Source: Mansonella perstans
Lineage: Eukaryota > Nematoda > Chromadorea > Rhabditida > Onchocercidae
Direction: 5' to 3'
Assembly: GCA_037074765.1 (NCBI GenBank)
Contig: JBAMDO010000219.1
Coordinates: 1-64,000 of the forward strand
DNA: 64,000 nt
Shown: positions 25,848 to 40,151 of the stretch, piece after piece
Layout: each line of letters begins with the position of its first letter
Numbering within the stretch: position 1 is the first letter of the stretch
Notes under the pieces: model-generated
Told to the model about the DNA's origin: nothing
Seen by the model: the letters and a program-made list of their open reading frames with translations, nothing else
Databases searched by the model: none
Translations under genes and position numbers: made by a program

Positions 25848-25975
25848 TGTTTAACAGTTTGACTTATGATGAAATGAAAAGTAGCGAGAAATTATCATTT
25901 TAAATCCACACTTTGTTTGATAGTTTGACCTATGATGTTTGAAATTTGAAAATGTATGAAATTATCATTTGAAAT
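25848..25975. repeat. two-copy tandem duplication
   Basis: ACTTTGTTTAACAGTTTGAC-TTATGATG...GAAATTATCATTT (25850-25900) is repeated as ACTTTGTTTGATAGTTTGAC-CTATGATG...GAAATTATCATTT (25912-25968). Confidence 0.65.
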
Positions 25976-26447
25976 GAAAATGCTATTTGGTAAGAAAAGT
26001 TTGTACAAAATTACGAACTCTTTCTTTTACGTAAATTATATATGTCAACAGCATATATTACTATCTATAATTTATGAAATTGATACGACCTCCCTTGGTA
26101 TTACCATTTATTAATGCAATCAATGATGTGATATGTTATGAACCAATTGATACTATGTTACACTGCCAATCTTAATGGATTAATTAAATTAACTACTTTG
26201 GCATTATTACACTTTCATCATTTTAAGATTTATTAAATCGATCAGATCATATTATTTTCATTTATAGTTTATGCAATTGATAAGAACTGTAATACAGCTA
26301 TGAACAATTGTTTATTGTTAGTATATTTTATCAGGATTTTGCTAATTAAATAAGAATAATTATAATGCACGATTTATTGGTAATTATTTGATATGAAAAT
26401 GAAATGGATTTTTTAGTGAATTCGTTTATCAACTACCAGCATCTATG

Positions 26448-26600
26448 ACTAATGATAATAGCAGTAACAGTAGTAGCAATAATTAATAATAATAATTGCA
26501 TTATAATAATCAATAATAATTCAATGAAATTATTAATAATAATAGTAATAATTCATCCAATTATTATCAATTATAATTCAATAATAATAAGAGTTAATTC
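26448..26600. repeat. AAT/ATT-rich low-complexity block
   Basis: Irregular AATAAT and TAATAG repeats. The Asn/Ile-rich open frame across it is compositional. Confidence 0.7.
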
Positions 26601-27683
26601 TTACAGTAATAGATTAACATTTTCATTTGGAACCATAGAATCAGCACTTCTTATTCCTTTTCTGGCTTTTATAAGCGAACAAAAACTGATAGCCTAATTA
26701 ATCGAAACAAACAAAATTTTATCTTGATTATGCAAATAGATGTGAGTTATCTTTATCAGAATGATATTATGATATATATATCATTAGTAATTTAATAATA
26801 AAATATTAAGAATGAAAGAATGCAATATAAAATATTCCCCATATATGAAATAATACAGATATGAAAAAGCTATAATTGATGGATCGATTGATAGAATGTA
26901 AACAATTCTGCAGTCCTGGAATAACAAAACAAATAAAAAGTCTAAACTATTTAACAAAATTTAAGTTGGAAAGTCCGAGTTATTCCAAATTTTTACTTAG
27001 CAAAAATTTCACTATAGAAAATGATAAATTCTACATAAAGAATTCTACTACTATGATATAACAAATAATTAAAACATTACGATCAGTTTACTTCAAAAGT
27101 ATTTAATTCATTTCAGAAAATCACACAATAATGTGATTAGCTTTCATCATATATTGCGTGTATGTAGTTCATTCCTTAATAATTTTCAATGGAATAATTA
27201 TGGGTAATTATTCAAACTGTTTTAAACTTATATTTATCCATTAGAGTTAACACTTAATTCATTATATGAACACTGCAATTTCATTTTAAATTAGCTTTTC
27301 AGTCTTCCTTCTTTACCATACACCCTTTGAAAAAACAATTTCAAAATACGTGTAAATAAACCAGAGAAATAGAATTCCTGAATAAAAATTAAGGCTCGCA
27401 AAACTTCAAAAAAAGAAAAAAAATTGAGCATATTGGATCCTAAAACTTCTGAAAAAATATTGTTTTTCATGATGGTGCCGATATGAACATATACGAAAAC
27501 TGGAAACAAAAACAATTTTTGAAAAGGAATTAGAAATAATACTTTCATCATCAGAATGAATACTGTGAAGATAGTTGGTAAATGTGAGAAACATGGTGCA
27601 AATGGTGAAACATTTCCACAAAACAAAAGAAACCGGCAACAACTTCTAATTATAGAGAGGAAAAGACGCTTCATTGATTTCTA

Positions 27684-30600
27684 TCATAGTTTTCGTCCCC
27701 TCTGCATCATTCGGCGTCCACGCTGTGATTTCGATTTCTTACACTGCTTGAACGGATCATATGTGTTGGATATTGACACGGCGTTTTCTATAAATTCATT
27801 TCGCATTAATTGGAAGAATCATTTCGAAACCGAACGATTAAATCAAGCAACAATGTATGCAACTATTTTTGATGTTTTCAAACTTGCGTTCCCATAATTT
27901 AATGAAAATATTTTCGTTCATATATGACAATTCAATTCAATTATAATCCCTGAATTAACTTCAAATTTTAATAAAAGGAAAATTAATTTATAATTATCAA
28001 ATGAGTAAAAAATATTATAAAATAAAATTTACTATTGAAAATATCAGGATCAAAGGCACTGTAGTCAACTCGTTCACAGTTTTCTGCTGCATCAGTCCAA
28101 TTACTTTTTCGGCCTCGCTTCTCTACAACTTTTGCGTCTTTTTTTTGTCTTTCACTAGCCTCTTGCGTCGTAGCGATACTGATTTCACCCGCTTCCTACA
28201 GCATTCTCATTAAACATTCTCATCAAAATATTTGTTGAGAATGTTTAGGATTTTAAAATATTTTTAAAATATTTAACTATATTTTAAAACCCACGTGGAA
28301 GAACAATTAATAAAATGTAGATGAAAATCATACTCGTTTTCTTTTTCTCTTTAATTCTGTTTTTGTTAAAGTCATTTCTTCGTAGATGTTCATCTCTCCT
28401 TCGGCATTTCTTCTCTGTTCACTTTCCATTTGCAATTCATTGGCTGTCATCTAAAATTTAACTGCGGCAATGAATGTTTCAAAAAATAAACGCGGAAAAA
28501 AATCAATAATAAAAAGAAAAAAATAAAAGCGACACTTTCCCTCTCGTCCTCATCTTTTTCGTCCTAAATAAACAATATCATACCAATGAAAGAAGGAAAA
28601 CTGCAATAATATCGGAATTATAGAGTGCATTAAAGATTAAAAAACAGTCTGCAGAACTGACAAGTATGCAGTATGCAGAGTCAGAAAAAGAGAACGAAGA
28701 TATAAGAAAATGTGGGTTTTGAAACAAAAAAACAGCACAAAAAAGATCACTTTTTCCTCAGTAAATTGAAGTTTATTTGTAGCGGAATCGAGATGTGACC
28801 ATAATTTTTTCTCCCCTGAGGCACTTTGTTCGTTTCTCGCTGCATCTTTTTCTTTCTCTTTGCTCTGCAAAAAAGTAAATTCCCTCGGACGCTGAGTTTT
28901 CAACTATTTTTTTGATTGCAATTATAGTAAGTAAGAATATCGGAAATGTTTTACCAAAATCAAAGTCAAGAGCTGTATGTAACAATTTATTCCTTTAATA
29001 ATAACTCAGCTTTTGATAATTATAATAAATTAATATAATAATACCTTGCTTTCTGCTTTCGAACTTTGCTCAATTAGAGCAATCCGATAACATTCATAGG
29101 GCGTTGCCCAGTCTTGCAATTTCTCCATGACTTTCGTTAAACGTTCATCTTCTTTTTCATTATCCTCACCAATTATATAAAGCTCTGTGGCAAATAAACC
29201 ATCACAACATTTAGTTTCTACACCACCTTCACATATAGCCCTGTCAACATCTTGTGTAACAATATCACGAATTTCTTCATTATATTTGGTTGATGAAAAA
29301 TCCAAATGACACCTGGAAAAAATAAAATGATGGAAAGACAAATTTCTTTTTCAAAAGCAATAGAGATATCTGAAAGAATAAACCGCTGCCTACATGTCTG
29401 TCAGAAAAAGTTTAGTAAAAAGAAACTTAACGAAGTGAGTAAATAAAATCTTACATCAAAAAGAATAACAAAAATTAGACAAAATAAGTTATTTGAATAC
29501 TACAGACAGCTGTGGACTATTAAGATGTTTTGTGCGCAATCATGTAAAAAGCCGGAAATTCAAATAATAAAATGCAGCCTTAATATTCTCAAACTAACCT
29601 TAACATTGCTTTAACTGCATTCATTTTGTTCAGTTGAGATGTAACACCTTCTAAAGTTAGCGAACCAATATTTGGTGCATTAATTGAATGTTTTACAAGC
29701 GGCTGATCGCGCGCGGTATTGATGATTTGATGTAAAACATGTAATTCTTGTTTAACATGCTTTGGGACAGGACTGCAACACGCTAGAATACCTTGCATTT
29801 CCCGAGGAAGTACCTGAATAATAAGAATAAAAAGCGAACAGCTATCCAAAAATTCAGTTTTATGGATGAAACAAAAATGATTTTGTTAAAAAAATTTCCT
29901 TAAGAAAAAAGATATAGTATCATGATTTGCATTCTTTTACTAACGAAAAGAAATTAGCCGTAGAAAATGAAATAACCAAGAAACCTCAGAAATCTGTAAC
30001 ATCATGTGACACGGTAGGACATACTGCACACTTTCATCATCTTTTCTTGCACGCTCATCACGCCATTTCCATAAAGCAGCTAATGCAAACTGTTGACGAG
30101 AATTCAAAGGTTTCCTTCCAACCAGGAGTTTTTCATACCCATCGCTTTCAAACACTGGCTTATTATAGACCTTTGAAAAGAAAGCACAAAATTGAATTCT
30201 AAAATTAATCAAAAAGAGGAGAAACAAACGTAAGATAGGACTAAAATATCACGGAAACTCCAAAACAGAAAGGCATCAATATCATAAACCTATTAGAAAT
30301 AACAACGAATATCAGCTTTTATTTTACATGACAAGTATTATAAATGAAATAAGCATTTTACTCATATTATTCCTGATCCCAGATTAACCTTTCGAAAAAA
30401 AGATAGAAGAAAAAATCAAGGAACTAACAGTAAGACAAGTCTGAACAGATTCATTGTAAACAATTTCAAGAAGACTATTTCCCTGATCGAGAAGTTTTTT
30501 TCGAAGTTGATCATAACAATGTAACAAATAATGAGTATCACTTCTCGCATACGTTTTATGAGCATCCGTGAGTGGTCTGAAAAAAGAAAACAAGTTCCAC

Positions 30601-33600
30601 TGAAGAGACATTTTCAAGACAACAGATTTTTCGATAATTACATATATGTTATATAATGTTGGCAAAAATTTCAAAATGAAAGATAACGAACTGAAATCAT
30701 ATCAAAATCAGAATAATTGAGAAATGTGTAGAAAATAGTACCTCAGACGCCAATCAGCTTTCTGGAACTTCTTATCTAAAGTGTGGTTGCAACAATTTTG
30801 AACCAAATGCTGGTAGGAAAATTTTGAATAATTAAGCAACCTCATTGCTTTGTATGTGTCGAACATATTAACAACATAGATGCCGAAATCCCGTTGCAAC
30901 CAAACAATATCCGAATCTGCCCCGTGAAAAACCTGAGAAGTGAGTTATCTTTTCTGCACATTAAAATGAAGTAAAAAATGGTAGAATGAAACTCGATATT
31001 CGGTATTTCAACCTAGTGAAGAAGAAAACGATATTAATTTGGCATTAGTTTTAAAATTAATTAGGTATTTTACCCTTTTACACCCAATAATCCGACTAAA
31101 AACAACAAACTAAAATTGAATTTATATTACTCTGTTTCTGGAACAAATCATGATAGAATTTATAAAATTTCCTTAAAAAAATTTATAAAACACTTTCATT
31201 AATTACTTTTAATATGTTTGGATCTGTAAATGGTTCATTTAGGATATGCATGTCTTTCCATAACGGGAAAGGATCGATGATGTAATCCACTTTACGTGTT
31301 GAAATTTGCATGAGACATGTTAATCCAAGGAACGAACGTTGTGCATTGTGCTGCAAAATATCAAAAACTTTTTTTCAGAATATGTAGTCGTTACGAGATC
31401 AAAAATGTATTCGACTCTAAACAAGATTTTAAGAGCTACAAATGAAGAAATCTGAAATTAAGCTAGAAGAACTTCTTAAAATATGAGTAGACGAGAAGCA
31501 TAGTTTCTCGTATGTCATAAACAGGAGGACAATGAAATAATTGATACCTCAAGATCTACACTGAATTCTTGTTCCTTATTCAAAATGTCCCGCAAACTTT
31601 TCAACTTTTCCACCATGTCGACGTAAACTAATTCCGTGTCCGATAGTGTTTTCAGCGGTTCAACTATTCCTGCGATTAGCTGTCTTGCAGGAATCTGCAG
31701 GAAAAAAAGAAAGGATATTTCAGGCTATTAAAGAAAATTAACAGATTAAAGTCTCACTCAACAACAACCGTATGATATCCGAGAGAACGAAGCATTGAGT
31801 AAGAAAAGAACCAGAGAGAAAAAAAAAATTAAAAAAAAAGAAAAAACCTTAAAATGATTTAGTTCCTTGTGATAAGGATGTAAATTCGTCCCTTGATCGT
31901 TGCGCCATATGATGCTATCAGTACCATCGTCATTGTTGTCGACGATTTGCAAATTGTTTACACAATTTTCCATAGCATGGTACTTTTTCTTTAGCTTAGG
32001 CTTGAATTCCGCAAAGCTATTATCAACCTCAATCCCAAAAACAATCTGTGGCTTTTCTTTGGACGTCTAAAAATAGGCTGATCAAACCTACTTTTTAAAA
32101 ATTACAAAAAAAAAAAAATGCGTAAACAAAATTCTTAAGTCTTGAAGAAAAAAATGAATATCTCAGAAAGCTTTATTATAAAAAGCCAAAATTCTATGAA
32201 AAAGCACTAAATATTATCACAACAACTTTTTCAAAACAAAGTTCCAAAACAACATTTGTTTCGTAAATTACGATACTATGGCCATCAAAATGTCATGCAT
32301 GACAACGAAATATATCATATAAAAACATAAACTACATATAAACATAAAACTAGTTCGGCTTTCTGGACTTAAAGCAAAAATAAAAACACACAATTAAACT
32401 GGTTATTCATAAGATAACGCCCAAAAGCGGAATAATAATCCACCATCAAACTAATTCTGAGCATAAAACTTTAAAAAAACCTTATAAAACTATGCGCACT
32501 AACTATTTAAAAGGGTTAAATAAATCCATACAATTTTTGAAAAAGAATTTACCAGCAAAGGAGCGGCAGTATCAATTGCTGGTGATAGTAATTTATCCTT
32601 ATACCCAGGTAAACGTCGCAAAAGTGCAACGTAACGTCCCTGTCTCTCAAATAACGTTTGTTCAGACGCAGCTGTGCTTTCTGCATCGATGATTTGCTGC
32701 GGTACAACCACTTCCTCCATACGTCTAGCTTTTTGCAACAAATCAAGTAAGATACTCTGCAATAAACCAGAGAGATGATTGACTTTGATAGCTAATAAGA
32801 AACCCGTACAAGCCTTTCATAAGATTGGTAAATATCATACTGCTCTTTCGCAGATACTATCGTTTGCCTCAACGATTCGATCTAACAATTCATCGAGATC
32901 ATCAATCTTCACTGGTATTGGAATTCGGCAACCGGCATTTCTCAACACTTCGCGTAATCTGAAAATCGAAGAAAGGTCATACTATACAGCAGATGAAGCA
33001 GAAAACTGAAGTATTTGTTCAGGACAAAACAGGATATATTATAACTTACATTGCAGTAATTCTTTTTTGCTGTTCCAACATGAGATTGGCATATACTGGA
33101 AAACTTGCGTACAATTCATAACTTTCATGCCGCATCGGTAAAGCATTTGCTTCTCCAACAGCTCGAACTGCACATAGTTTCACATTCTAAGCATATACTA
33201 AGTTAGAACTGGGCAGTATGGAGATTTGACAGTATCAAATATAGGATTATCTTGATGTTGTCTTAATGATTTAACAAAATAAAATACTGAAAGCAATATA
33301 AAAGAAATAAAATTGAAAATAATGAAGTCCTTGGTACAGTCAATATTATTATTGCTATAAACAGCAATTTATAAATACATAAAATTGAACTACAAGAAAT
33401 GGATGACTATCATTAAACATATATGCAGATATTGGAGATTTCAAAAAATTATGTACTACCAACTTTGTATCTAAAGTATACAAACTTCCAAATTTGGAAG
33501 AAAAAAGCTACATCAATTAAGTACTTCATTAGAATAATTATTTCTTGGATTTCTTTCACAAAGCAAATTCTTACTTTTACTGAATCCAATATGTTATTCG

Positions 33601-33628
33601 GATTACTGGTTGATTGCTCATCACTCAT
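27684..33628 (-). CDS. EXOSC10: exosome component 10 / Rrp6, DEDDy 3'-5' exoribonuclease
   Basis: Nuclear exosome exonuclease trimming rRNA, snoRNA and aberrant RNAs (C. elegans homologue crn-3). Seventeen exons, all phase-consistent: 33628-33581, 33186-33050, 32958-32841, 32756-32553, 32066-31848, 31694-31548, 31350-31207, 30932-30742, 30576-30429, 30170-29985, 29813-29599, 29312-29045, 28864-28751, 28563-28534, 28450-28334, 28195-28033, 27787-27684; about 850 residues, like human. Order: N-terminal PMC2NT-type region (LREVLRNAGCR), spacer with HPYHKELNHF, exonuclease motifs EFSVDLE (D289, E291), VFHGADSDIVWLQ (around D345-D347), YARSDTHYLL (Y412, D416), then HRDC (ALAALWKWRDERARKDDES, LPREMQGILACCSPVP) and a basic C-terminal tail ending RRMMQRGRKL. 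All catalytic residues are present. The small acidic exon (28563-28534) uses a weak GTCGCT donor. Start chosen at 33628, 15 bases after an acceptor-like TTTGCAG. Confidence 0.96.
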
Positions 33629-34855
33629 TCTAAAGATCACAATCTGCAAATGCAGAATATAAATATATCATATGGATAAAATAAATGCATCTACAACGCA
33701 CTAAAATGATAGAAGACTAAAATTTAATTTCCTTTGATGACCAGAGCTTACTTTCAATAGTACTAATTTAACCTTAAAAATTTTAATGTAATTTTTTTAG
33801 GAATTTACTGATTGAAATCTTCAGCAATGAAATAAAAATTAACAGTAAGTATATCCTACTCAAATAATAAACTTACATCACTAAAACTCCAATTCACAAC
33901 TCACACATTTCTGATATCACTGCTAAAGTATTCAACAAACAATACCAAATTAAGATTATTGAGAAATTAACTTCATCAACAAATTTGATTCATTCTGTCC
34001 AATTTAAAATTGATGCATATTACGAAGATACTACACTATTGGAATTTGCTAAATTCTACTGAAAGTTGCTAAACTGAATTGGAAAAAACGCTTTTCTTTA
34101 ATTTTACATTTCGCTAAAATGTCAAAACAATTAATGAAATTAAATAAAATCTCCAATAAACAATTTTCGAGAAGTTTTATTGTTATTAGCCGAAAATATG
34201 CCTTATTAAATGCCAAACCTTCCATACACATAGTCCCAATCAAAAACTTTAAAAACTTAACTAATTAAGCCCACCTTTGCCTCATTCAATTTCCACTCAC
34301 TTTACGTCTAATAATCCGTGTTATGCGCATCTTCACTTTTTAATGGAACATCATTATGATAACGGACGATTTGTGCAATAACTTAATCCCTGGTAGTTAC
34401 TTTATTGTTCAGAGCTTTTTCTTTCTTCTTTCAATGATTTCCTAACTTCTTTGGTAGTTATTCATTTCTGAATTCCATTACGTTTTATTTATTTTCCAGA
34501 ATTATTTCTATTGTTTTTTCTGGGATAACATTTTTAATGCTTAAGAAAAAAAAAATAAATGAATTCGAAAATAAAATTTTTCAGAAATTTATTTAAAATG
34601 GAAATTTCGAGGACATTTCCAAATTTTATTTGACAACAATTTGTAACTTAGAAGAAAATAATGTAGTTTTAATTGCAAAATTATCTTACTTTTCTGTTTC
34701 CCAGTCAATGACAATATTTTCTTTACCATTTTGTTTATTTATTTATTTATCCGTCTTAAGATTTTGTTATGAATTGTGAAATCTGTCAAAAAGATATGTT
34801 TATGTGATTTACGTAATTATGATATATATATATATATATATATATGTATAGCATT
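33629..34855. promoter_or_regulatory. divergent intergenic region EXOSC10 / ALG9
   Basis: About 1.2 kb separates the two oppositely oriented start codons, so both promoters presumably lie here. TTTGCAG (33650-33644, minus) and TATAG (34847-34851, plus) are acceptor-like sites immediately before the two ATGs and may take a spliced leader. No other element is recognisable. Confidence 0.5.
34822..34844. repeat. (TA)n run
   Basis: Alternating TA repeat directly upstream of the ALG9 start. It could act as a pyrimidine-poor spacer before the putative trans-splice acceptor or simply vary in length. Confidence 0.85.
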
Positions 34856-37800
34856 ATGATGCGAAAAAGTTCATCATTGATGAAAGGGACGTCGGATCGA
34901 CTATTGAAACGAACATGTCAATCTTCATCAGATAATGTAATGGCAGATAAGCAAACATATTCATCGCAAGCTAATGAACTTTGGAATTATCCAGCATTAA
35001 ATTCGTTTTCTAAGCTTTATGTACCCGAAGGACAAATAGATTTAGAACGGCAGCTATCGATTGTCGTAGTTTTCGAGGTTTGCTTCAAATTTTGAAAAAA
35101 TTAAAAAAAAAAAGGAAAAATTATGTAAGTGTTTTGTTTTTTGCGGCAACTTTTCGAAATTATTAAATTTTTGGAGTTAAAAAAGTAAGATATTGTTTTT
35201 TTTTGAAAATGAATTTGAAAATTTTCCCCTAGTGCAGTTTTTAAACTTTAACTTTTTAAATTAAAAGAATTTTTCTTCAGGATGTGGTTTTTAAAAATTT
35301 GTTTAACTTTATATCGTTTTTATTTCCTCAAAATAAATCAATAATCTTTACTGAATAGTAAGATTAATGCATTGTTAAGTAAGTTAATGGGTTACTTTCA
35401 TGACCGGACTTTTTTGAGTCCTATTTTATTACTCAGATCGGGATTCATTTTTCTGAGATTTTTTCCCGTAATCTTGAAAATTTCTGTTTGTTTAAACATC
35501 TTTTACAGAGTTTTGGAATGTCATTTCAATCTAATATTAATTTAGCATTAAAAAGCTTTCTGTTCCATCACATCATAAGATTTAAAAGATGGAAGGATTT
35601 TTGTAACATTTTTTTTGGACGAAATTCCAGATTATATTTTTCTTCCGAATTTCCGCTGCAATGTGGAGTGTAATAAGCGATTGCGATGAAGTATACAATT
35701 ACTGGGAGCCTCTTCATTTATTTCTCTATGGTACTGGTTTTCAGACTTGGGAATATTCTCCACTTTATGCTATACGGTTTGTTCTTGCATTCAGGTTTAC
35801 GATATCATATTTTAATCCAGAGCGTCAGGATTTTCTTGGTAGGAGTGTTGGGATAACCGTTTCCCCTTTCTTTCCTGTACAGCCATTTTTTTCCTCAAAA
35901 TCTATAAATACTGTTCAGTCATTGGCAAAACTTGGTGATACAACCACAGCGGTATGAAGGCACTAGTTTGAAAATATCCGTTTACCGGAAATAGCCGGTG
36001 GTGTGAATCATTTACTGTGTAATTGTTATCACTTTATGTCTGTTGAATAATACATGACATTGGGTATTCTCTCTTATGTCAAATTAAAACCAACAAAGTA
36101 TAAGTCTTGTCAATATTTTGATATTCTTAATAATATATCCTACTATTCGGGCGTTAAACCGCGACATTCTGTGGTAATTAGCTATCCAGATCATATTTTT
36201 GTCATCTTTGACGTCCAGCATCGGTAATGTTGTAAATGATAAAGTTGCTTTGACTGGCATTTATCACTTTTATATTTTTAACATTCATTAATTATTTATA
36301 GCTTTCCTTTTTTTACACCTGTCACTCTTTATCCATACTGTTTCGGAAAGGAAAATCTGGCCGAAATTTTTTTTATAAAGAACTTAAATTTCAGATCGTA
36401 TTTCTATATATTATTGCATTATGGACCCGCTGTAATTTTGAAAAGGATATTTTTTACTAACAAATTAGGCGTTTTCATGGCAATGCGGTGTCTACTTGGA
36501 TTATTTAACGTGGGTGCTGAAATAAAAATGTATAAAGCACTCTGTTCACGGTTCGGTAATGGTATCGCTCGGACATACGTTGTGTTAACATCTCTTTCAC
36601 CTGGAATGTTCATCGCAAGGTTTCACTTTCTTCGTAATACTTACTGAAAAGTTTAGTTTTCGAGATTGTTTGTTGTAAAATTTGGTTTTCGTAGAATTTT
36701 TATCCGAGTATTTAATGTTTCTTTTTCTTGATAATCTTTTTATCAAAAAATAGATATGTTTCGATTTGATATCATAAAAATTATAAAGAAATAGAGACAT
36801 TGTGCTTTCAAGGTAAAGATAAATCGTTAATTGCATTGTATTATACTATTAACCGTACTACTTAGATTAATATTTCTCAATTAAGATTTAATATATATTT
36901 GGCTGAAGAGAATTTTAGCTACTTCTATGTCGAGCGAAAATTTTAAATCATTTCTTTGATTTTGCTATTTTCAAAAACTCAACATAGATACCGTATAAGA
37001 AATGCAAAATTCTAAGTTGAATTAGCTGCACTGAATCATGCGTCTTATATGCACAATAGTTAGCTGAAAATATGACATTTTAGTTGCGCATTCCTTCCAT
37101 CATCGTTCAGTATGTCGGCAAATTTGTTCGCTATGGCAGCATATATCAATGAAGAATGGTTTCTTTTCTTATAATTTATTGTTTGATATTCTTTAATGAA
37201 TATCGATTTTGCAACAAAAAAAATTAGGATATCTTGCAATTATTTTATTTTCAAGAAATATGCGAATTTCTGTTTACAGGCTTATAGCAATATCGTTTAC
37301 TGCGTTTAGTACGTTGGTTAGTTGGCCTTTTGCAGCCATACTTGGCTTACCGATTGTGCTCGAAATGCTAATCGTTCGGCCTCGAGAATTAGCTTCTACT
37401 TTTTGTATATATGCATTAATTTCTGGTTCTTTCATTATCATAGCACTGGTTATCGTTGATTCGTATTATTTTGGTAAGGTCGTTCTGGTAAGTTCAACTT
37501 TTAGATTTTTGAAGGATTCTAAAAACTCTTGTGATTTTCATTTCCTCCATATTTCATTGCTGTTTTTTTTTTCTTTTTTTTTTTTGAGCAGTCTATTTTC
37601 ATCAGAAAAGAATATTCACAATGTACGGCCACTTTTCATCTGTTCATATTTATCCAAACAAATGTAATTATATGCGTTACAAATAATATTTCAAAGGATT
37701 TTTTTGTTTCGCTTATATGTAAATGCGATTTTTTAACGTTCCCTCTCGAAATTCATCCATATTTGAAGCATTTCAAGAGACATTGAAGAGTTTGTAATTG

Positions 37801-40151
37801 TTTTTGCATCATTTTTAGGCTCCGCTAAACATCATTTTGTACAATGTATTTTCATCACATGGACCAAATCTCTATGGTGTTGAGGATATGAAATTTTACA
37901 TCAAAAATCTGTTGCTTAATTGGAATGTCATTATCATCTCAATTCCGTTTGCAGCACCGTTTGCTGGATTGGCATACGTTTGGACACGTTCATCTCGGCA
38001 GCTAGTCCATTCCGTTTCACGAGGTCATTTCAGTGATTCTCATTTAATAACTGGTTTCTTCTTTTTTTTGCTATTGCTTTCGGTGATTTCAGTTTAGATT
38101 ACCAGCGAACTATTGAATCTGTCTGGAATCATCCTATTTTAAGCTGACTATGGGTATAACCGAAGGTTTTCTGCTTCTATGTCATTATTCTCTCAAATAT
38201 GGCTGAAAAAAAAAAACTTTTTTTCTTTCCGATAAAATTTGAATTTCGCAATTTTTGTAGAAATATCATTGGTTTATTGGAGACATTTTTTGCCGATTCT
38301 TTTTATTTTCCTAACAGTTATGCTATGGTTAGCAATATTTTTCTGGCAGCCTCATAAAGAGGAGCGGTTTCTGTTTCCCGTTTATCCCCTTATAGCCGTT
38401 TTGGCAGCCATCACACTTGATGCTTTGCCTCGGTAAGGTTTTCACCTGATATTATTTTTAGGACTTTTATTTATTCTTTATTTGATTTCTACTCTTCCCA
38501 CCTCTTCTTTTTTTTGAATGGTCATTTCAGGGTTGGTGTTTTTTTAGTTGGCAGACGATCACTTGGCTTTTGGCAAGGATGCGTTATTGGATGGTTGTTG
38601 ATTTTTTCTGTTTTATCTGTTTCCAGATCAGCCGCGCTTTATCGAAACTTTTACTCCCCGATGGAAGTTTACAAACAACTCAATGAACATATGCTTAATT
38701 ATAGTAATCATAATGACTTATCCAGTACTGCAGATGTGAGTTTTTGATTAATGGATGAAAAAATTTCTAGTATTTAAGATATCAAATGTTCAAATACTTA
38801 AATGTGAGAAATATCAGTTTTCTTTTTTTGGAATTTGAAAAACTTTTTTGTAAATAAGCCATTAATGATAGAATAACAGAATCTCCCAAAAGTTAACACA
38901 GCAAAATTTGTGATGATTATTGCAAAGTCAGTCATTTTTTTAAAATGCAATACGTGTTTAATAATATTGCGCTTTTAGAATTGTACGGTGATACATATTT
39001 GTGTTGGTAAGGAATGGTATCGATATCCGTCTTCTTTCTTTTTACCATCTGGTATAAAAAACAATAAAAATCAGGTGTTAACTGCACAATTGGACTTTAT
39101 AAAAAGTGAATTTGCTGGTTTGCTGCCAAAAACATATGCAAAAGGTTCTTTACCAAATGTTACACGTGTTATACCAACAGAGATGAATGATCTTAATCGA
39201 GAAGAAATTAATCGGTTAGTAGTGCTATATTCTTAGCTGAAATTTCATACTTATATTCAAAAATTTATTTTTCACTTGAAACCTCTAGGATACAGAATTA
39301 TATTGGAAAAAAAAATTTAAATAATAATAGAGCATAAAAAGATATGGCGATTTTCGAACGAAATGGTAACCATTTTTATCGATTAATATTATAAATATAA
39401 ATTAATAAGTTAATATTATGAATGTAAGTTGTACTTCATAGAATAATTTGCCATCTGTTATGATTATCTCATTTATTCATCCGTCTTCAGCATATATATG
39501 GATTAGTCTTCCTTAATAATCTCTGCAGTTCTATCAGAATTGTTTATATTAGCATATTTAAAAGATTTTTGAAACTTTCGCTTTATTTTGATCATTTTAT
39601 ATCTGTGTCTGAAGAGATGTTAATCTGTATTTTCAGATATGTTGATATTGAAAAATGCAATTTTTTGATTGACTTACAAACTTTGGACACTACTATATTC
39701 GAGCCTAATTATGCGGGGCAGGTAGGTATTCGTGTATCTTCATAATCTTTATTTCCATAATTGGTTTTCATTATTTCAATTTAATATTGGGTGATTTTCT
39801 ATCTTTTTTGGTAAAAACGAATCGCACGTACAATTTTCTGTTTTGCTTAAAGCTAAATATGGACTTTTGCTCCAATTTTAATTTAAAATCTAGCATCTGA
39901 TTAAGCTAAAATGAAATGACTGGTAGTTTCTTCCAAAGTATTTATTTGGTTGCACTGCACTCAATGTTTCAAACAATTTATAGACAAATATTTGGCGTTC
40001 GATAGTGAAAAAGAAGTTTCTGTTGTCGTCATATTCTCATCCGGTTTATCGCTCATTTTATATACCGTTTATAACTGATTTTAACAATGTATACGGTTTT
40101 TATCACCTTCTTGAAAGGATCCATAATGTTCATGAAAATAAAACATTGTAA
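34856..40151 (+). CDS. ALG9: alpha-1,2-mannosyltransferase ALG9 (GT22)
   Basis: ER membrane enzyme adding alpha-1,2-mannose from dolichol-P-mannose to the lipid-linked oligosaccharide for N-glycosylation. Exons: 34856-35077, 35631-35776, 36395-36619, 37084-37158, 37280-37487, 37819-38023, 38261-38432, 38531-38735, 38979-39214, 39637-39721, 39984-40151; all phases agree, about 648 residues (human about 611). Hallmarks: the first luminal loop ISDCDEVYNYWEPLHLF (D91, D93, E94), FQTWEYSPLYAIR, FLPSSFSMSAN, SWPFAAILGLPI, FSSHGPNLYGVE, the family motif HKEERFLFPVYPL (392-397), and a C-terminal SHPVYRSFYIPF. The Ser-rich first 50 residues are less conserved and cytosolic. An in-frame ATG at 34844 exists, but 34856 follows an AG acceptor by four bases and is preferred. 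EXOSC10 is transcribed divergently. Confidence 0.96.

Larger units (their letters stand above)
23906..27683. other. repeat-rich intergenic region
   Basis: About 3.8 kb between the permease 5' end and the EXOSC10 3' end. The part at 24060-24900 is unusually purine-rich on the plus strand and slightly less AT-rich, which might reflect a decayed insertion, but no protein can be traced. The rest is AT-rich with simple repeats. Confidence 0.5.

Noticed and set aside
27291..27674. 127-codon minus-strand frame rich in Phe and Leu
   Set aside because: Downstream of the EXOSC10 stop with AT-driven composition and an overlapping alternative frame of similar character; probably 3' flank.
27556..27897. 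113-codon plus-strand open frame
   Set aside because: It lies antisense to the last EXOSC10 exon (27787-27684), whose minus-strand frame ends in RRMMQRGRKL and splices in phase.
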